Counted from the stretch's first letter, positions 33,768 to 45,103 are shown. The stretch is DNA of 64,000 nt from Paraconexibacter antarcticus (GCF_024220175.1 NZ_CP098502.1:1364001-1428000); one strand, 5' to 3'. The notes: a model not told the origin generated them from the letters alone. A program made the numbers and translations.

Positions 33768-36077
33768 ATGACCCTCCCGCAGCGCAAGACCAGCCGGGCC
33801 GACCTGCACTGCCACTCCACCGCCAGCGTGCTCTCCAAGCTCGGGGTTCAGCGCTCCCTCGGCCTCCCGGAGTGCGCGACGCCGCCCGAGGACGTCCTCG
33901 AGCTGGCGACCCGCCGCGGCATGGACTTCGTGACGATCACCGACCACGACACGATCGTCGGTGCCCAGCAGATCGAGGACGACCCGCGCGTGTTCCTCAG
34001 CGAGGAGCTCACCGCCTGGTTCAAGGGCGAGCCCCAGGCGGTGCACGTCCTCTGCTACGGCATCACCCCCGACGACCACGACTGGCTGCAGGCGCACAAC
34101 CGGGACGTCGAGGCCTGCGCCGAATACCTCCGCGAGCACGAGATCACCTCGGCGCTCGCGCACCCCTTCTACGCGGTCGAGGCGCCGCTGACCCCGCGCC
34201 ACCGCCGCCGCCTCGCGCAGCTCTTCCCGGTGTGGGAGACGCGCAACGGCTCCCGGGCCCGCGAGCTGAACCAGCCCTCGGCGGTCTACATCGAGACGCA
34301 CGGCGGCATCGGGATCGGCGGCAGCGACGACCACGCGGGCGTCGACATCGGCCGCACCTTCACCGAGACGCCGCGCGCCGCCACGTGGCAGGAGTTCCTC
34401 GCGAACATCCGCGCCGGCCGCGCCTCCGCCCGCGGCGAGCAGGGCAGCGCCGAGAAGTGGGCGCACGCCGCGATGGGCCTCGCGACCCGCGCGCTCGGGA
34501 CGCCGCCCGCCGGCCTCACGCCGAAGCCGAACCCCGCCGCCGTGCTCACGATGGTCGAGCGGGTCATGCGCGAGGGCGACGTCCGCGGCGGCGCGATCGG
34601 CGCCGACCTCGGACCGGAGGACGCCCGCGCGATCCTCCGCGCCTGGCTCGACTCGATCGACCTCGACCTCACCGAGCCCGAGCTCCTCGCCTACCTGCAG
34701 GCGGAGGACTTCCAGCACTCCGGCCTCTTCCGCCGCGCGCGCCGCAAGCACGAGCGCAAGTTCGCGGCCACGGTCCACGAGATCGCCGCGCTGGCGGAGC
34801 AGCCGATCGCCGGAGCCGACTACCTCGGCGCCGCGGGCAAGCTCTTCGACGCCTGCATCGCCGCCATCCCGTACGCGCCGGCGGCCGCGTTCCTCGGCAA
34901 GGAGAAGGGGAAGCTCGTGAGCCGCGACGGCGAGCCCCTCCGCGTCGCGCTCGTCGCCGACGGCGTCGGCGGCATGCACGGGGTCACCCACACGCTCGAC
35001 GAGATCCGCGAGCGCGGCGTCCCCGGCTTCGAGGTCGAGGTCGTCGGCACGGACGCGAACGTCGACCGCCGCCTCAGCGCCGTCGCCGAGATCGACATCC
35101 CCTACTACGCGGGGCTGAAGGTCGGCGTGCCGTCGCTGCCGCAGGTGGTCGAGACGCTCGCCGAGGGCCGCTACGACGTCGTCCACCTCTGCTCGCCCGG
35201 CCCGGCCGGCGCGGCGGCGGCGATCATCGCGCGCATCATGGACCTGCCGATCCTCGGCAGCTACCACACCGAGCTCGCCGCCTACGCGGGCCTGCGCAGC
35301 GCCGACCCGCAGCTCGAGGTCATGGCGCGGATGGCGGTCGCCGCGTTCTACGGGCAGTGCCGCCAGGTCCTCACCCCGAGCCCGCAGAGCGATGAGGTCC
35401 TGCGTCAGATGGGCATCCCGGAGGAGCGCATCGGCCGCTGGGACCGCGGCGTCGACATCGCGCGCTTCGACCCGGCCAAGCGGGACCCCGAGGTGTTCGC
35501 CGCCCTCGACGCCCCGGCGGACCGCGTGAACGTCCTCTACGTCGGGCGGCAGACGAAGGAGAAGGGCGCCGACCTCCTCGCCGACGCCTTCCTCACGGCC
35601 CGCACCCGTGACGAGCGCCTGCACCTCGTCCTCGCCGGCGGCGGCCCGGAGGAGCAGCAGCTGCGCGCCCGCCTCGGCGAGCACGCGACATTCCTCGGCT
35701 GGCAGGAGGGCGAGGAGCTGGCGGTGACGTTCGCGAGCGCCGACGCCTTCCTCTTCGCGAGCCGGACGGACACCTTCGGCCAGGTCCTCCTGGAGGCGCA
35801 GGCCTCCGGGCTCCCGGTCATCGCCGTGAACGAGGGCGGGCCGTGCTCGATCATCGAGCACGGCGTCACCGGCCTGCTCGCGGACGCCGACCGGCACGCG
35901 CTGGCCGACGCGCTCATCGACGTGGCGAGCTCGCCGCTGCTCCGCGAGCGTCTCACCCGGGCCGGCCTCGCCGCGGTCCGCGAGCGGACGTGGGAGCGCG
36001 CGCTCGGCCGGCTCGCCGACGGGTACCACCGGACGCTCGGCCCCGCCGCGCACACGGCGGGCCGTCGTGTCGCCTGA
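33768..36077 (+). CDS. PHP phosphoesterase-like domain fused to GT4 glycosyltransferase
   Basis: Protein of 769 aa from ATG 33768 (GAGG ribosome site 8 bp upstream). Residues about 10-190 form a PHP metallo-domain with ADLHCHSTAS, TDHDTI, SEELTAW, ALAHPFY and GGSDDHAG, all key metal ligands present. A helical middle leads to a GT4 (GT-B) enzyme from about residue 388: MHGVTHTL, then GRQTKEKGADLLADAFL, and DTFGQVLLEAQASGLPV with the sugar-nucleotide Glu. The fusion could make a glycan and act on a phosphorylated precursor or product. It starts a five-gene run with overlaps, so a joint function is likely. The pathway product is unknown. Confidence 0.88.
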   Translation: MTLPQRKTSRADLHCHSTASVLSKLGVQRSLGLPECATPPEDVLELATRRGMDFVTITDHDTIVGAQQIEDDPRVFLSEELTAWFKGEPQAVHVLCYGITPDDHDWLQAHNRDVEACAEYLREHEITSALAHPFYAVEAPLTPRHRRRLAQLFPVWETRNGSRARELNQPSAVYIETHGGIGIGGSDDHAGVDIGRTFTETPRAATWQEFLANIRAGRASARGEQGSAEKWAHAAMGLATRALGTPPAGLTPKPNPAAVLTMVERVMREGDVRGGAIGADLGPEDARAILRAWLDSIDLDLTEPELLAYLQAEDFQHSGLFRRARRKHERKFAATVHEIAALAEQPIAGADYLGAAGKLFDACIAAIPYAPAAAFLGKEKGKLVSRDGEPLRVALVADGVGGMHGVTHTLDEIRERGVPGFEVEVVGTDANVDRRLSAVAEIDIPYYAGLKVGVPSLPQVVETLAEGRYDVVHLCSPGPAGAAAAIIARIMDLPILGSYHTELAAYAGLRSADPQLEVMARMAVAAFYGQCRQVLTPSPQSDEVLRQMGIPEERIGRWDRGVDIARFDPAKRDPEVFAALDAPADRVNVLYVGRQTKEKGADLLADAFLTARTRDERLHLVLAGGGPEEQQLRARLGEHATFLGWQEGEELAVTFASADAFLFASRTDTFGQVLLEAQASGLPVIAVNEGGPCSIIEHGVTGLLADADRHALADALIDVASSPLLRERLTRAGLAAVRERTWERALGRLADGYHRTLGPAAHTAGRRVA

Positions 36078-37269
36078 GGCCCTGCTCGACCGCCGCCCGC
36101 CGACCGCGGGCGCCCGGGCGGCGACCGCGGGCGCCCGGGCGGCGACCGCGGCCGAGGCCCAGCGCGCGGTCACCCGGCGCCTGCGCGCCGTCCCCGACCG
36201 CCCGCTGCGGATCGTCGACGTGACGATGTTCTACGGCGAGCGCAGCGGCGGCATCCGCACATACCTCGACGCGAAGATCGCCGACCACGCGCGGACACGG
36301 GCCTACGAGCACCACGTCATCACGCCCGGACCGGTCGAGCGGCACGAGGGCGGGCGGCACGAGCTGCCCGGCCTGCGCGTCGGCCCCGCCAACGGCTATC
36401 GCCTGCCGCTCGGCGTCCGCCGCCTGCACCGGACGCTCACCGACCTGCGGCCGGACGTCGTCCTCCTCCACGACCCGTTCTGGGGCCCGCTGGGCGTAAC
36501 GAGCACCGCGCGCGCGGTGGGCGCCCGCGTCGTCGCGGTCTGCCACGGCTCGAGCGAGCTCGACGCGCGCGGCATCCCCGGCCCGCACGCCGTGTACGCG
36601 CCGGTGCTCCGCGCCTGGCTGCGGCGCGCCTACGCCGGGGTCGACGCCCTCATGTCCGTCGCCGACCCGGAGCCCGACTGCGGCCGCCCCGCGACGATCC
36701 CGCTGCGGCTCGGCGTCCACGAGGCCTTCCGCCCGCAGCCCGGCGTCGCACGGGGCGACGAGACGCTCTACGTCGGGCGCCTGGCGAGGCAGAAGGGTGT
36801 CTTCACGCTGCTCGACGCCGCCGCGGCGGCTGACGCGCCGTGGCCGCTGCGCTTCGTCGGCAGTGGCCCCGCGCGTGAGCCGCTGCAGGCGCGGGCGGAG
36901 CGCCTCGGCATCGCGCACCGGGTCGCCTTCGACGAGTTCGTCGCGGACCGCGCGGCGCTGGCGCGGACGTACGCCGCCGCCCGCTGCGTCGTCATGCCCG
37001 GGGCCCACGAGACGTTCGGCCTCGTCGGCCTCGAGGCCGCCGCGAGCGGGGCACGCGTCGTCTGCTGCCACACCGCCCCCAGCGGCGCGGCGATCGGGGA
37101 GCTCGCGCACGTGTATGCGCCCGGGGACGTCGAGGGCCTCGCGAAGGCGATCGCCTACGCGCGCGCCGCCCCCGTGAAGCACGGCGAGGCGATCGCCCTC
37201 TCGCGCCGCTACGCCTGGCCGCGCCGCTTCGCCCAGGAGCTCGAGTCCATGCGGGAGCTCGTGCGGTGA
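36067..37269 (+). CDS. Glycosyltransferase family 4 protein
   Basis: Protein of 400 aa from GTG 36067, overlapping the preceding stop by 11 bp. An N-terminal low-complexity tail contains a 7-residue tandem repeat (TAGARAA twice). The GT-B body shows SGGIRTYLDAKI, LLHDPFWGPLG, VCHGSSE, YVGRLARQKGVFTLLDA and the donor-binding HETFGLVGLEAAASGARV. It probably adds a sugar from a nucleotide donor in the same pathway as the upstream PHP-GT fusion. The acceptor is unknown. Confidence 0.88.
   Translation: MSPEALLDRRPPTAGARAATAGARAATAAEAQRAVTRRLRAVPDRPLRIVDVTMFYGERSGGIRTYLDAKIADHARTRAYEHHVITPGPVERHEGGRHELPGLRVGPANGYRLPLGVRRLHRTLTDLRPDVVLLHDPFWGPLGVTSTARAVGARVVAVCHGSSELDARGIPGPHAVYAPVLRAWLRRAYAGVDALMSVADPEPDCGRPATIPLRLGVHEAFRPQPGVARGDETLYVGRLARQKGVFTLLDAAAAADAPWPLRFVGSGPAREPLQARAERLGIAHRVAFDEFVADRAALARTYAAARCVVMPGAHETFGLVGLEAAASGARVVCCHTAPSGAAIGELAHVYAPGDVEGLAKAIAYARAAPVKHGEAIALSRRYAWPRRFAQELESMRELVR
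36101..36150 (+). repeat. 21-bp tandem repeat inside a coding sequence
   Basis: Two perfect 21-bp copies (36101-36121 and 36122-36142) and 8 bp of a third encode the repeated TAGARAA. The period is a multiple of three, so copy-number change would keep the frame. It could vary between strains. Confidence 0.85.
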
Positions 37270-38018
37270 GCGCGCTCCGGGCCCCGCGCCGGATCGCGGT
37301 CGCCCTCCACGGCATCGAGCCGGCGACGTTCGAGCGCTGCGCCCTCATCCGCGACTGGCTCGACGACCACGACGTCGACCGCGTGACGCTGCTCGTCGTC
37401 CCGGCGAGTGACCTGCACCCGTTCCACGACCGGCGCCCCGAGCTCGCCGAGTGGCTCGCAGAGCGCTCCGGCGGCGGCGACGCGGTCGCGCAGAACGGCT
37501 TCCAGCTGCGCCAGGCCCACCCTCCGACGGGGCTGCGCCGGACGATCACCCGCGGTCACGCCCGCGGCCCCGGCTGCCCGGAGTTCGTCGGCCTCGACGA
37601 CGCCGAGACGCGCCGCGCGGTCCACGCAGGCCGCCGCGTCCTGAAGCTCGCCGGCATCACGCCGCGCGGCTTCGTCGCCCCGGCCTACGCCTACACCGCC
37701 GGGCTCGAGCGCGCGCTCGCCCCGTCCTTCGACTGGTGGGCGTCGCTGCACCGGCTCTTCACCGACCACGGGCGCTGCTCGAGCTACCTCCCGTCGATGA
37801 CGGTCGGCGCGGGCGGGACGCGGATGATCGGCGGACGGCTGACGACGCCCTGGGGCGTCCGGGCGAGCGCGCTGCTCGCCGGCCCGCTGCTGCGCCTGGA
37901 CCTCCATCCCGCCGACCTCGACGAGCCGGGCCGGATCGCCGCCGCCGAGGCCGTCCTCCGCCGCGCCGGCCGCCGCACCGCGGTGACGTACGACGAGCTG
38001 GCGGCCGTCCCCGCGTGA
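37266..38018 (+). CDS. DUF2334 polysaccharide deacetylase-like protein
   Basis: Protein of 250 aa starting at GTG 37266, overlapping the GT4 stop by 4 bp (GTGA). DUF2334 proteins adopt the CE4 deacetylase barrel. Visible parts are RIAVALHGIEPATFERC, LLVVPASDLHPF, QNGFQLRQAHP, RGFVAPAYAYT and LDLHPADLDEP. The metal His and Asp pattern is less complete than in NodB enzymes, so activity on a glycan is likely but not certain. It is in the same overlapping operon as the glycosyltransferases. Confidence 0.78.
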   Translation: MSALRAPRRIAVALHGIEPATFERCALIRDWLDDHDVDRVTLLVVPASDLHPFHDRRPELAEWLAERSGGGDAVAQNGFQLRQAHPPTGLRRTITRGHARGPGCPEFVGLDDAETRRAVHAGRRVLKLAGITPRGFVAPAYAYTAGLERALAPSFDWWASLHRLFTDHGRCSSYLPSMTVGAGGTRMIGGRLTTPWGVRASALLAGPLLRLDLHPADLDEPGRIAAAEAVLRRAGRRTAVTYDELAAVPA

Positions 38019-39328
38019 GCCCTGCCGCCGCCGGAGCGCGGCGCGTGACCACCACCTCCACGACCACCACCACGACCGCCATCGCGCCCGCCGACGCCGC
38101 CGCCCTGCGCGCCGAGGCCCAGCGCGTCCTGGACGGCAACTGGCGCGAGGGCGTGCGCCGCCGCGACGGCGTGCCCTTCGCCTACACGTGCCCGTCGACG
38201 CCGCGCTACCGCCACATGTGGCACTGGGACTCGTGCTTCCACGCGATCGCCCGCGCGGGCCTCGACCCCGTCCGCGCCCGCGCCGAGCTGCGCACCGTCC
38301 TGCGGACGGCCGACCCGGACGGCTTCCTCCCGCACACGGTCTTCTGGAACCACCCCGTGGGCTGGCGGCGCGCCCCGTTCTACGCGACCCGCCACGTGCT
38401 CGGGAGCACGCGGACCGAGACGATCGACCCACCCCTGCTCGCCGTCGCCTGGGAGCGCGTCGCCGCGGTCAGCGCGACCGACGACCCCGGCTTCGCGACC
38501 GAGGCACTGCCGCTCCTCGCCCGGCACCTCGACTGGCTCGAGCACCATCGCGACCCGGACGGCGACGGCCTGCTCACGATCCTCCTGCCCGACGAGTCCG
38601 GCGTCGACGACTCCCCGAAGTACGACCCCGTCTACGGCCGCTACGCCCACCACCGCATGGGCTCCTTCCTCCTCATCGAGAACGCACGCCGCTTCGGGTG
38701 GGACAGCCGCCGCGTCATCGCGTCGACCGACCTCCACGTCGAGGACGTCCTCGTCACCGTCGCCTACGCGCTGTCGCTGCACGCGATGGCACGGATGACG
38801 GGGGACGAGCACTACGCCCGCCGGGCCGCCCGCGCCGAGCAGGCGCTGCTCGACAAGTGCCTGGACCCGGGGACCGGCCTCTTCCTCGACCTCGCCGGCC
38901 GCCAGGAGAAGGCCGTCCGCGTGTCGACGTGGACGGCGCTCGCGCCGCTCGCGCTGCCCGGGATCCCCGACGACGTCAAGCACCGCCTCGTCGAGGAGCA
39001 CGTCCTGCACCCGCGGCGCTACGGGGCGGCGGTGGGCATCCCGTCGGTCGCGATGGAGGAGCCGTCCTTCAACCCGCGCTTCGACCGCTGGCGCTGCTGG
39101 CGCGGCCCGTCGTGGGTGAACACCGCGTGGCTGCTCGTCCCGGCGCTGCGCGAGCTCGGCTTCGTCGAGGCGGCCGACGCGATCGTCCGCGGCCACGTCA
39201 CGGCGGCGCTGCGGGACGGCCTGCGCGAGTACTACGACCCGCGGGACGGCGCCGGGATGGCGGCTCGCGACTTCGGCTGGTCGGCGCTGCTCGTCGACAT
39301 GGTGCGCGGCGACCCCGGCCGGGCATGA
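38015..39328 (+). CDS. GH63-like (MGH1) alpha-glycoside hydrolase
   Basis: Protein of about 437 aa from GTG 38015 (GTGA overlap with the upstream gene); GTG 38045 with GGAG upstream is a second choice. An N-terminal Thr-rich stretch is followed by an (alpha/alpha)6 toroid: RHMWHWDSCFHAIARAGLDP, FLPHTVFWN, DESGVDDSPKYDP and GPSWVNTAWLLVPALRE. The acidic residues in HWDSCF and DESGVDDSP are candidate catalytic groups. The size and motifs resemble glucosylglycerate/mannosylglycerate hydrolases of GH63, so a compatible-solute or small glucoside is a possible substrate. Confidence 0.8.
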   Translation: MSPAAAGARRVTTTSTTTTTTAIAPADAAALRAEAQRVLDGNWREGVRRRDGVPFAYTCPSTPRYRHMWHWDSCFHAIARAGLDPVRARAELRTVLRTADPDGFLPHTVFWNHPVGWRRAPFYATRHVLGSTRTETIDPPLLAVAWERVAAVSATDDPGFATEALPLLARHLDWLEHHRDPDGDGLLTILLPDESGVDDSPKYDPVYGRYAHHRMGSFLLIENARRFGWDSRRVIASTDLHVEDVLVTVAYALSLHAMARMTGDEHYARRAARAEQALLDKCLDPGTGLFLDLAGRQEKAVRVSTWTALAPLALPGIPDDVKHRLVEEHVLHPRRYGAAVGIPSVAMEEPSFNPRFDRWRCWRGPSWVNTAWLLVPALRELGFVEAADAIVRGHVTAALRDGLREYYDPRDGAGMAARDFGWSALLVDMVRGDPGRA

Positions 39329-39335
39329 TGGCGGC

Positions 39336-40769
39336 GTGGTCGTCTACCAGATCTACCCGCGCTCCTTCCAGGACTCGAGCGGGGACGGGGTCGGCGACCT
39401 GCGCGGCGTCACGCAGCGCCTGGAGCACCTCGCGTGGCTCGGCGTCGACGCCCTCTGGCTCTCGCCGATCCACCCCTCGCCGATGGCCGACGGCGGCTAC
39501 GACGTCGCGGACTACACGACCGTCGACCCCGCCTTCGGGACCGATGCGGACGCCGACGCGCTCATCGCCCGCGCCCATGCCCTCGGGCTGAAGGTCCTCC
39601 TCGACGTCGTCCCCTGCCACACGTCGATCGCGCACGCGTGGTTCCGCGACCATCCCGAGCGCTACGTGTGGGCGCCGGGCGGCGCGGCGGCCACCGGCCC
39701 GCCGAACAACTGGGCGGCGGCCTTCGGCGGTCCCGCGTGGTCGCGGGACCCGGCCGGCCGTGGCGTGTACCTGCACTCGTTCTACCCCGAGCAGCCGGAC
39801 CTCGACTGGCATCGCGAGGACGTGCGCGCGGCGTTCGCGCAGATCCTCGGCGGCTGGCGGACCCGCGGGGTGGACGGGTTCCGCCTCGACGCGCTGCAGC
39901 GCCTGGGCAAGGACGCGGCCCTGCGCGACGACCCGCCGGCCTCCGCGCCGCCGCCGCTCCCCGTCCCGCCCGCCGTCGCCGCGCTCGACCTCGTCCACTC
40001 CGGCGACGCGCCCGGGGTCACCGAGGCGGCGCTCGAGGCGCTGCGCGAGGGGGCGGGGGCGGACGCGGTCCTCGTCGGCGAGGTCTACCTCCCCGCGGCC
40101 CGGCTGCCCCGTTACCTGCGGCAGCTCGACGCCGCGTTCTCGTTCGACCTCCTCTTCGCGCCGCTGGAGGCGGATGCGCTCGCGCGGGCGATCCGGGGCG
40201 GCCTGGACGCCGGGACGATGGCGTGGACCGGCGGCAACCACGACTTCTCGCGTCCGGCGACGCGGCTCGGGCCCGACGCCGCCCGCGCCCTCGCGCTGCT
40301 GCTCCTCTTCCTGCCCGGCGTCGCCTGCGTCTACCAGGGCGACGAGCTCGGGCTCCCGGACGGCCCCGGCCACCCCGTGAGCACGGACCCGCCCTACGAC
40401 CGCAACGGCCGCGACCCGTTCCGGCACCCGCTCCCGTGGACGGCGGAGGACGCCGCGCACGGCTTCACGACCGGGACGCCGTGGCTCCCCGTCGTCGCGC
40501 CGCCCGAGGGGCCCGCCGACGTCCAGCGCGAGCGGGCCGGCTCGGCGCTGCGCCTGCACCGCGACGCGATCGCCCTGCGGCGGGAGCTCGCCGGGCCGGT
40601 CGACGCGCTCACCGCCGAGGACGGCGTCCTGCGCGTCCGGCGCGGCGCCCACGCGCTCGTCGTCAACGCCTCGGCCCGGCCGCTGGCGCTCACCGGCGAG
40701 GCTGTGCTCGTCAGCGGCGGCGACGGTCGCACGCTCCCCGCACGAGCCGCCGCGGTTCTCGCCGCATAG
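39336..40769 (+). CDS. Alpha-amylase family GH13 hydrolase (alpha-glucosidase-like)
   Basis: Protein of 477 aa from GTG 39336. It is a GH13 barrel starting at VVYQIYPRSFQDSSGDGVGD. The conserved regions are DVVPCHTS, GFRLDAL with the nucleophile Asp, VLVGEVYLP with the acid/base Glu, and GGNHDF with the third acid. The C-terminal beta domain is short. The order and PRSFQDSSGDG motif are those of oligo-alpha-glucosidases such as GH13 subfamilies 17/23/30. It lacks a signal peptide, so it acts on imported oligosaccharides. The linkage is undetermined. Confidence 0.88.
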   Translation: MVVYQIYPRSFQDSSGDGVGDLRGVTQRLEHLAWLGVDALWLSPIHPSPMADGGYDVADYTTVDPAFGTDADADALIARAHALGLKVLLDVVPCHTSIAHAWFRDHPERYVWAPGGAAATGPPNNWAAAFGGPAWSRDPAGRGVYLHSFYPEQPDLDWHREDVRAAFAQILGGWRTRGVDGFRLDALQRLGKDAALRDDPPASAPPPLPVPPAVAALDLVHSGDAPGVTEAALEALREGAGADAVLVGEVYLPAARLPRYLRQLDAAFSFDLLFAPLEADALARAIRGGLDAGTMAWTGGNHDFSRPATRLGPDAARALALLLLFLPGVACVYQGDELGLPDGPGHPVSTDPPYDRNGRDPFRHPLPWTAEDAAHGFTTGTPWLPVVAPPEGPADVQRERAGSALRLHRDAIALRRELAGPVDALTAEDGVLRVRRGAHALVVNASARPLALTGEAVLVSGGDGRTLPARAAAVLAA

Positions 40770-40809
40770 CGCCCGGCGCCCCGCCCGACCGACCTCGGAG
40801 GGAAATGGT

Positions 40810-42093
40810 TTGGCGTTCGTGCCGTTGGGCACTAATGGGTCCGTGGTCCGGACGCCCACCCTGCTCCTCGCCCTCGCGGTCGCCTGCCTCGTGCTCGCGT
40901 CCTGCGGTGGCTCGTCGTCGTCGAAGGGCGGGACGGTCACGCTGAACTGGTGGGCGTACAACGAGCCGTCGGGCTCCTTCCGGGACGCCGCCGACCGCTG
41001 CACGAAGCAGTCGCACGGGGCCTACCGGATCGCCTTCAACGCCCTCGGCAACGATGCGGACACGCAGCGACAGTCGCTCGTCCGCCGGCTCGCCGCGAAG
41101 GACTCCTCGATCGACCTCATGAGCATGGACGTCGTCTGGACCGGCGAGTTCGCCCAGGCCGGCTGGATCCGCCCGTGGCCCGCGTCCTTCGCCGCGAAGG
41201 TGAAGAAGGGGACCCTCGCGGGCCCGCTCGCCACCGCGATGTACCAGGGCAGGCTCTACGCCGCCCCGGCGAACTCGAACACGCAGCTGCTCTGGTACCG
41301 CAAGGACCTCGTGAAGTCCCCGCCCAAGACCTGGGACGCCATGATCGACGCGGCCGTGAAGCTGCCCAAGGCCGGGCGCATCGAGATCCAGGGCGCCGCC
41401 TACGAGGGGACGATGGTCTGGTTCAACGCACTCGTCGAGTCGGCCGGCGGGAAGATCCTCGACTCGCCGACGACCGTCGGGTCCGACCGGGCCGCGCTCG
41501 CGACCGCCGCGCGGATCATGCACCGGCTCGCGACCTCCAAGGCCGCCGACCCGTCGCTGAAGAACCAGAAGGAGGACCAGAACCGGCTCGCCTTCGAGCA
41601 GGGCAAGGCCGCCTTCCAGGTCAACTACCCGTTCATCTATCCGTCGGCGAAGGCGAACAACCCGAAGCTCTTCAAGGAGATCGGGTGGGCGCCGTACCCG
41701 GGGGTCAAGGACGGCGTCCCGGCGAAGGCCCCGATCGGCGGCTTCAACTGGGGCGTGAGCTCCTACACGAAGCACCCGCAGCAGGCGTTCGAGGCGGCGA
41801 CCTGCCTGCGCAGCGCGCAGAACCAGCGCGAGTTCGCGATCAAGGGCGGCCTGCCGCCGACGCTCTCGTCCCTGTACGCCGACCCGAAGTTCAAGAAGGA
41901 CTACCCGTTCGCCGCGCTCGTGCGCAGGCAGCTCGACCACGCGGGCGTCCGCCCGGTCACACCGCTCTACGCCGACGTGTCGCTCGCCGTCTACACCACC
42001 GTCTCGCCGCCCGGGAACATCGACCTGAAGAGCGTCGTGAAGACGCTGCAGAAGCGGATCGGCGACGCGCTCAAGAGCAAGGGGTTGCTGTAA
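40810..42093 (+). CDS. Carbohydrate ABC transporter substrate-binding lipoprotein
   Basis: Protein of 427 aa from TTG 40810, chosen because GGAGGG (40797-40802) lies 7 bp upstream; GTG 40843 is the alternative. A lipoprotein signal ends LVLASCGG (lipobox LASC). The mature protein is a family 1 sugar-binding protein: [12 protein letters not shown] at its start, then [20 protein letters not shown], the hinge segment [14 protein letters not shown] and [20 protein letters not shown]. It delivers a sugar, likely a disaccharide or oligosaccharide, to the two permeases encoded next. Confidence 0.92.
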   Translation: MAFVPLGTNGSVVRTPTLLLALAVACLVLASCGGSSSSKGGTVTLNWWAYNEPSGSFRDAADRCTKQSHGAYRIAFNALGNDADTQRQSLVRRLAAKDSSIDLMSMDVVWTGEFAQAGWIRPWPASFAAKVKKGTLAGPLATAMYQGRLYAAPANSNTQLLWYRKDLVKSPPKTWDAMIDAAVKLPKAGRIEIQGAAYEGTMVWFNALVESAGGKILDSPTTVGSDRAALATAARIMHRLATSKAADPSLKNQKEDQNRLAFEQGKAAFQVNYPFIYPSAKANNPKLFKEIGWAPYPGVKDGVPAKAPIGGFNWGVSSYTKHPQQAFEAATCLRSAQNQREFAIKGGLPPTLSSLYADPKFKKDYPFAALVRRQLDHAGVRPVTPLYADVSLAVYTTVSPPGNIDLKSVVKTLQKRIGDALKSKGLL

Positions 42094-42096
42094 GCC

Positions 42097-43011
42097 ATGG
42101 CCCGCGCCGCGAAGAAGCCGCTGACCGACCGCGCCCGCGCCGAGCGCAAGCTCGGGCTCCTCCTCTGCGCCCCGGCGGGCATCGTCATGCTCGCCGTCAC
42201 CGCGTATCCGATCCTCGACGCGATCTACCTCTCGCTGCTGCGGTCGGACCTGCGCTTCCCGGACAAGAAGGCGTTCATCGGGCTCGACAACTACGTCACG
42301 GTCCTCTCCTCGAGCCTGTGGTGGAAGGACGTCTTCCACACCGTCGTGCTCACCGTGGCGTCCGTGAGCCTCGAGCTCGTCCTCGGCATGCTGCTCGCGC
42401 TCGTCATGCACCGGGCGCTCTTCGCCCGCGGCCTGCTCCGCACCGCCGCGCTCGTCCCGTACGGCATCGTCACCGTCGTCGCGGCGTTCGCCTGGCGCCT
42501 CGCGTGGTCGGGCTCGGAGGGCGGCTTCGTGCCGAAGCTCCTGCACCTCTCCACCGACCCGCTGACCCAGACGAGCACGACGTATCTCGTCGCGATCATG
42601 GCCGAGGTCTGGAAGACGACGCCGTTCATGGCGCTGCTGCTCCTCGCCGGCCTCGCGCTCGTCCCCGACGAGCTGCACGAGGCGGCGAAGGTCGACGGCG
42701 CGAGCGCCTGGCAGCGCTTCTGGCGGATCACCGTCCCGCTCATGAAGCCCGCGATCCTCGTCGCGCTGCTGTTCCGGACGCTCGACGCCTTCCGCATCTT
42801 CGACTCGGTCTACGTCATCTCCAACAACGGCGTGAACCGGCCGCTGGAGAGCGTCTCGGTGCTCGGCTACAACACGCTGCTGAACCGGCTGAACCTCGGT
42901 CTCGGGTCGGCGGTCTCGGTGCTGATCTTCCTCTGCGTCATCCTCATCGCGGCGGCCTTCGTCAAGGGCCTCGGCACGTCGCTCGACGAGCAGACGGGGG
43001 CCTCGAAATGA
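42097..43011 (+). CDS. Sugar ABC transporter permease (MalF-like)
   Basis: Protein of 304 aa with six membrane segments. The first is [20 protein letters not shown]. The EAA loop that contacts the ATPase is [20 protein letters not shown]. It is the MalF/UgpA-type subunit. It starts 3 bp after the binding-protein stop and overlaps the next permease gene by 4 bp, so subunit synthesis is coupled. Confidence 0.94.
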   Translation: MARAAKKPLTDRARAERKLGLLLCAPAGIVMLAVTAYPILDAIYLSLLRSDLRFPDKKAFIGLDNYVTVLSSSLWWKDVFHTVVLTVASVSLELVLGMLLALVMHRALFARGLLRTAALVPYGIVTVVAAFAWRLAWSGSEGGFVPKLLHLSTDPLTQTSTTYLVAIMAEVWKTTPFMALLLLAGLALVPDELHEAAKVDGASAWQRFWRITVPLMKPAILVALLFRTLDAFRIFDSVYVISNNGVNRPLESVSVLGYNTLLNRLNLGLGSAVSVLIFLCVILIAAAFVKGLGTSLDEQTGASK

Positions 43012-43844
43012 CCATGCGCACGCGCTACGCCGGCTGGACCGTCGTCCACCTCATCGTCCTGACGTCGGCGCTCTTCCCGGTCCTGTGGATCCTCTCGCTC
43101 TCGCTCAAGACGAGCGGCGACGTCGCCGACGGGCGCCTCATCCCGAAGTCGTTCTCGTTCGACAACTACTTCGGCAAGACGGGCATCTTCAAGCAGTCGA
43201 TCTTCACCGACGCGCTCGTCAACTCGGTCGTCATCGCGTCTATCGCGACCGTCATCTCGGTTGTCCTCGCGTCGATGGCCGCCTACGCGATCGCGCGCCT
43301 GGAGTTCCCCGGCAAGCGCCTCATCCTCACGAGCGCGCTCGCCATCGCGATGTTCCCGCCGATCTCGATCGTCGGCCCGCTCTTCAACCTCTGGCGCGAC
43401 CTCGGCCTCTTCGACACGAAGGCCGGCCTCGTCATCCCGTACATGACGTTCACGCTCCCGCTGGCGATCTACACGCTGAGCGCGTTCTTCCGCGACATCC
43501 CCTGGGAGCTCGAGCACGCGGCGCAGATGGACGGCGCGACCCCGGGCCAGGCGTTCCGGAAGGTCATCCTCCCGCTCGCCGCGCCCGGCATCTTCACGAC
43601 GGCGATCCTCGTCTTCATCTTCGCGTGGAACGACTTCGTCTTCGCGATCTCGCTGACGTCCACCGGCAACGCGCAGACCGTCCCCGCGGCGATCTCGCAG
43701 TTCACCGGCGCGTCGCAGTTCACCGCGCCGATCGGCTCGATCGCGGCGGCCGCGGTGGTCGTCACGATCCCGATCATCATCGTCGTCCTCTTCTTCCAGC
43801 GCCGGATCGTGGCGGGTCTCACCGCCGGCGCCGTCAAGGGCTAA
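43008..43844 (+). CDS. Sugar ABC transporter permease (MalG-like)
   Basis: Protein of 278 aa with six membrane segments, opening with [20 protein letters not shown]. Its EAA motif is [20 protein letters not shown], followed by [20 protein letters not shown]. It is the MalG/UgpE-type subunit pairing with the MalF-like protein encoded upstream (ATGA overlap). The next gene is the ATPase. Confidence 0.94.
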   Translation: MTMRTRYAGWTVVHLIVLTSALFPVLWILSLSLKTSGDVADGRLIPKSFSFDNYFGKTGIFKQSIFTDALVNSVVIASIATVISVVLASMAAYAIARLEFPGKRLILTSALAIAMFPPISIVGPLFNLWRDLGLFDTKAGLVIPYMTFTLPLAIYTLSAFFRDIPWELEHAAQMDGATPGQAFRKVILPLAAPGIFTTAILVFIFAWNDFVFAISLTSTGNAQTVPAAISQFTGASQFTAPIGSIAAAAVVVTIPIIIVVLFFQRRIVAGLTAGAVKG

Positions 43845-43855
43845 CCGAGGGAACC

Positions 43856-45032
<1,177 letters not shown>

Positions 45033-45034
<2 letters not shown>

Positions 45035-45073
45035 TGACAGCTGACCTGCGGTGGGCGCGGGTGAGCTGTCACT
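45033..45073 (+). terminator. Hairpin after the sugar ABC operon
   Basis: AGTGACAGCT (45033-45042) and AGCTGTCACT (45064-45073) are a perfect 10-bp inverted repeat. It extends inward by ACC/GGT after one mismatch, giving about 14 bp around a 13-nt loop. It overlaps the stop codon and faces a convergent gene, so it fits a bidirectional terminator. The 15 bases at 45076-45090 match exactly those after palindrome P4. Confidence 0.6.
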
Positions 45074-45103
45074 CACCGCGCCGATGTGGGAGGAGGCCAG
45101 GTC

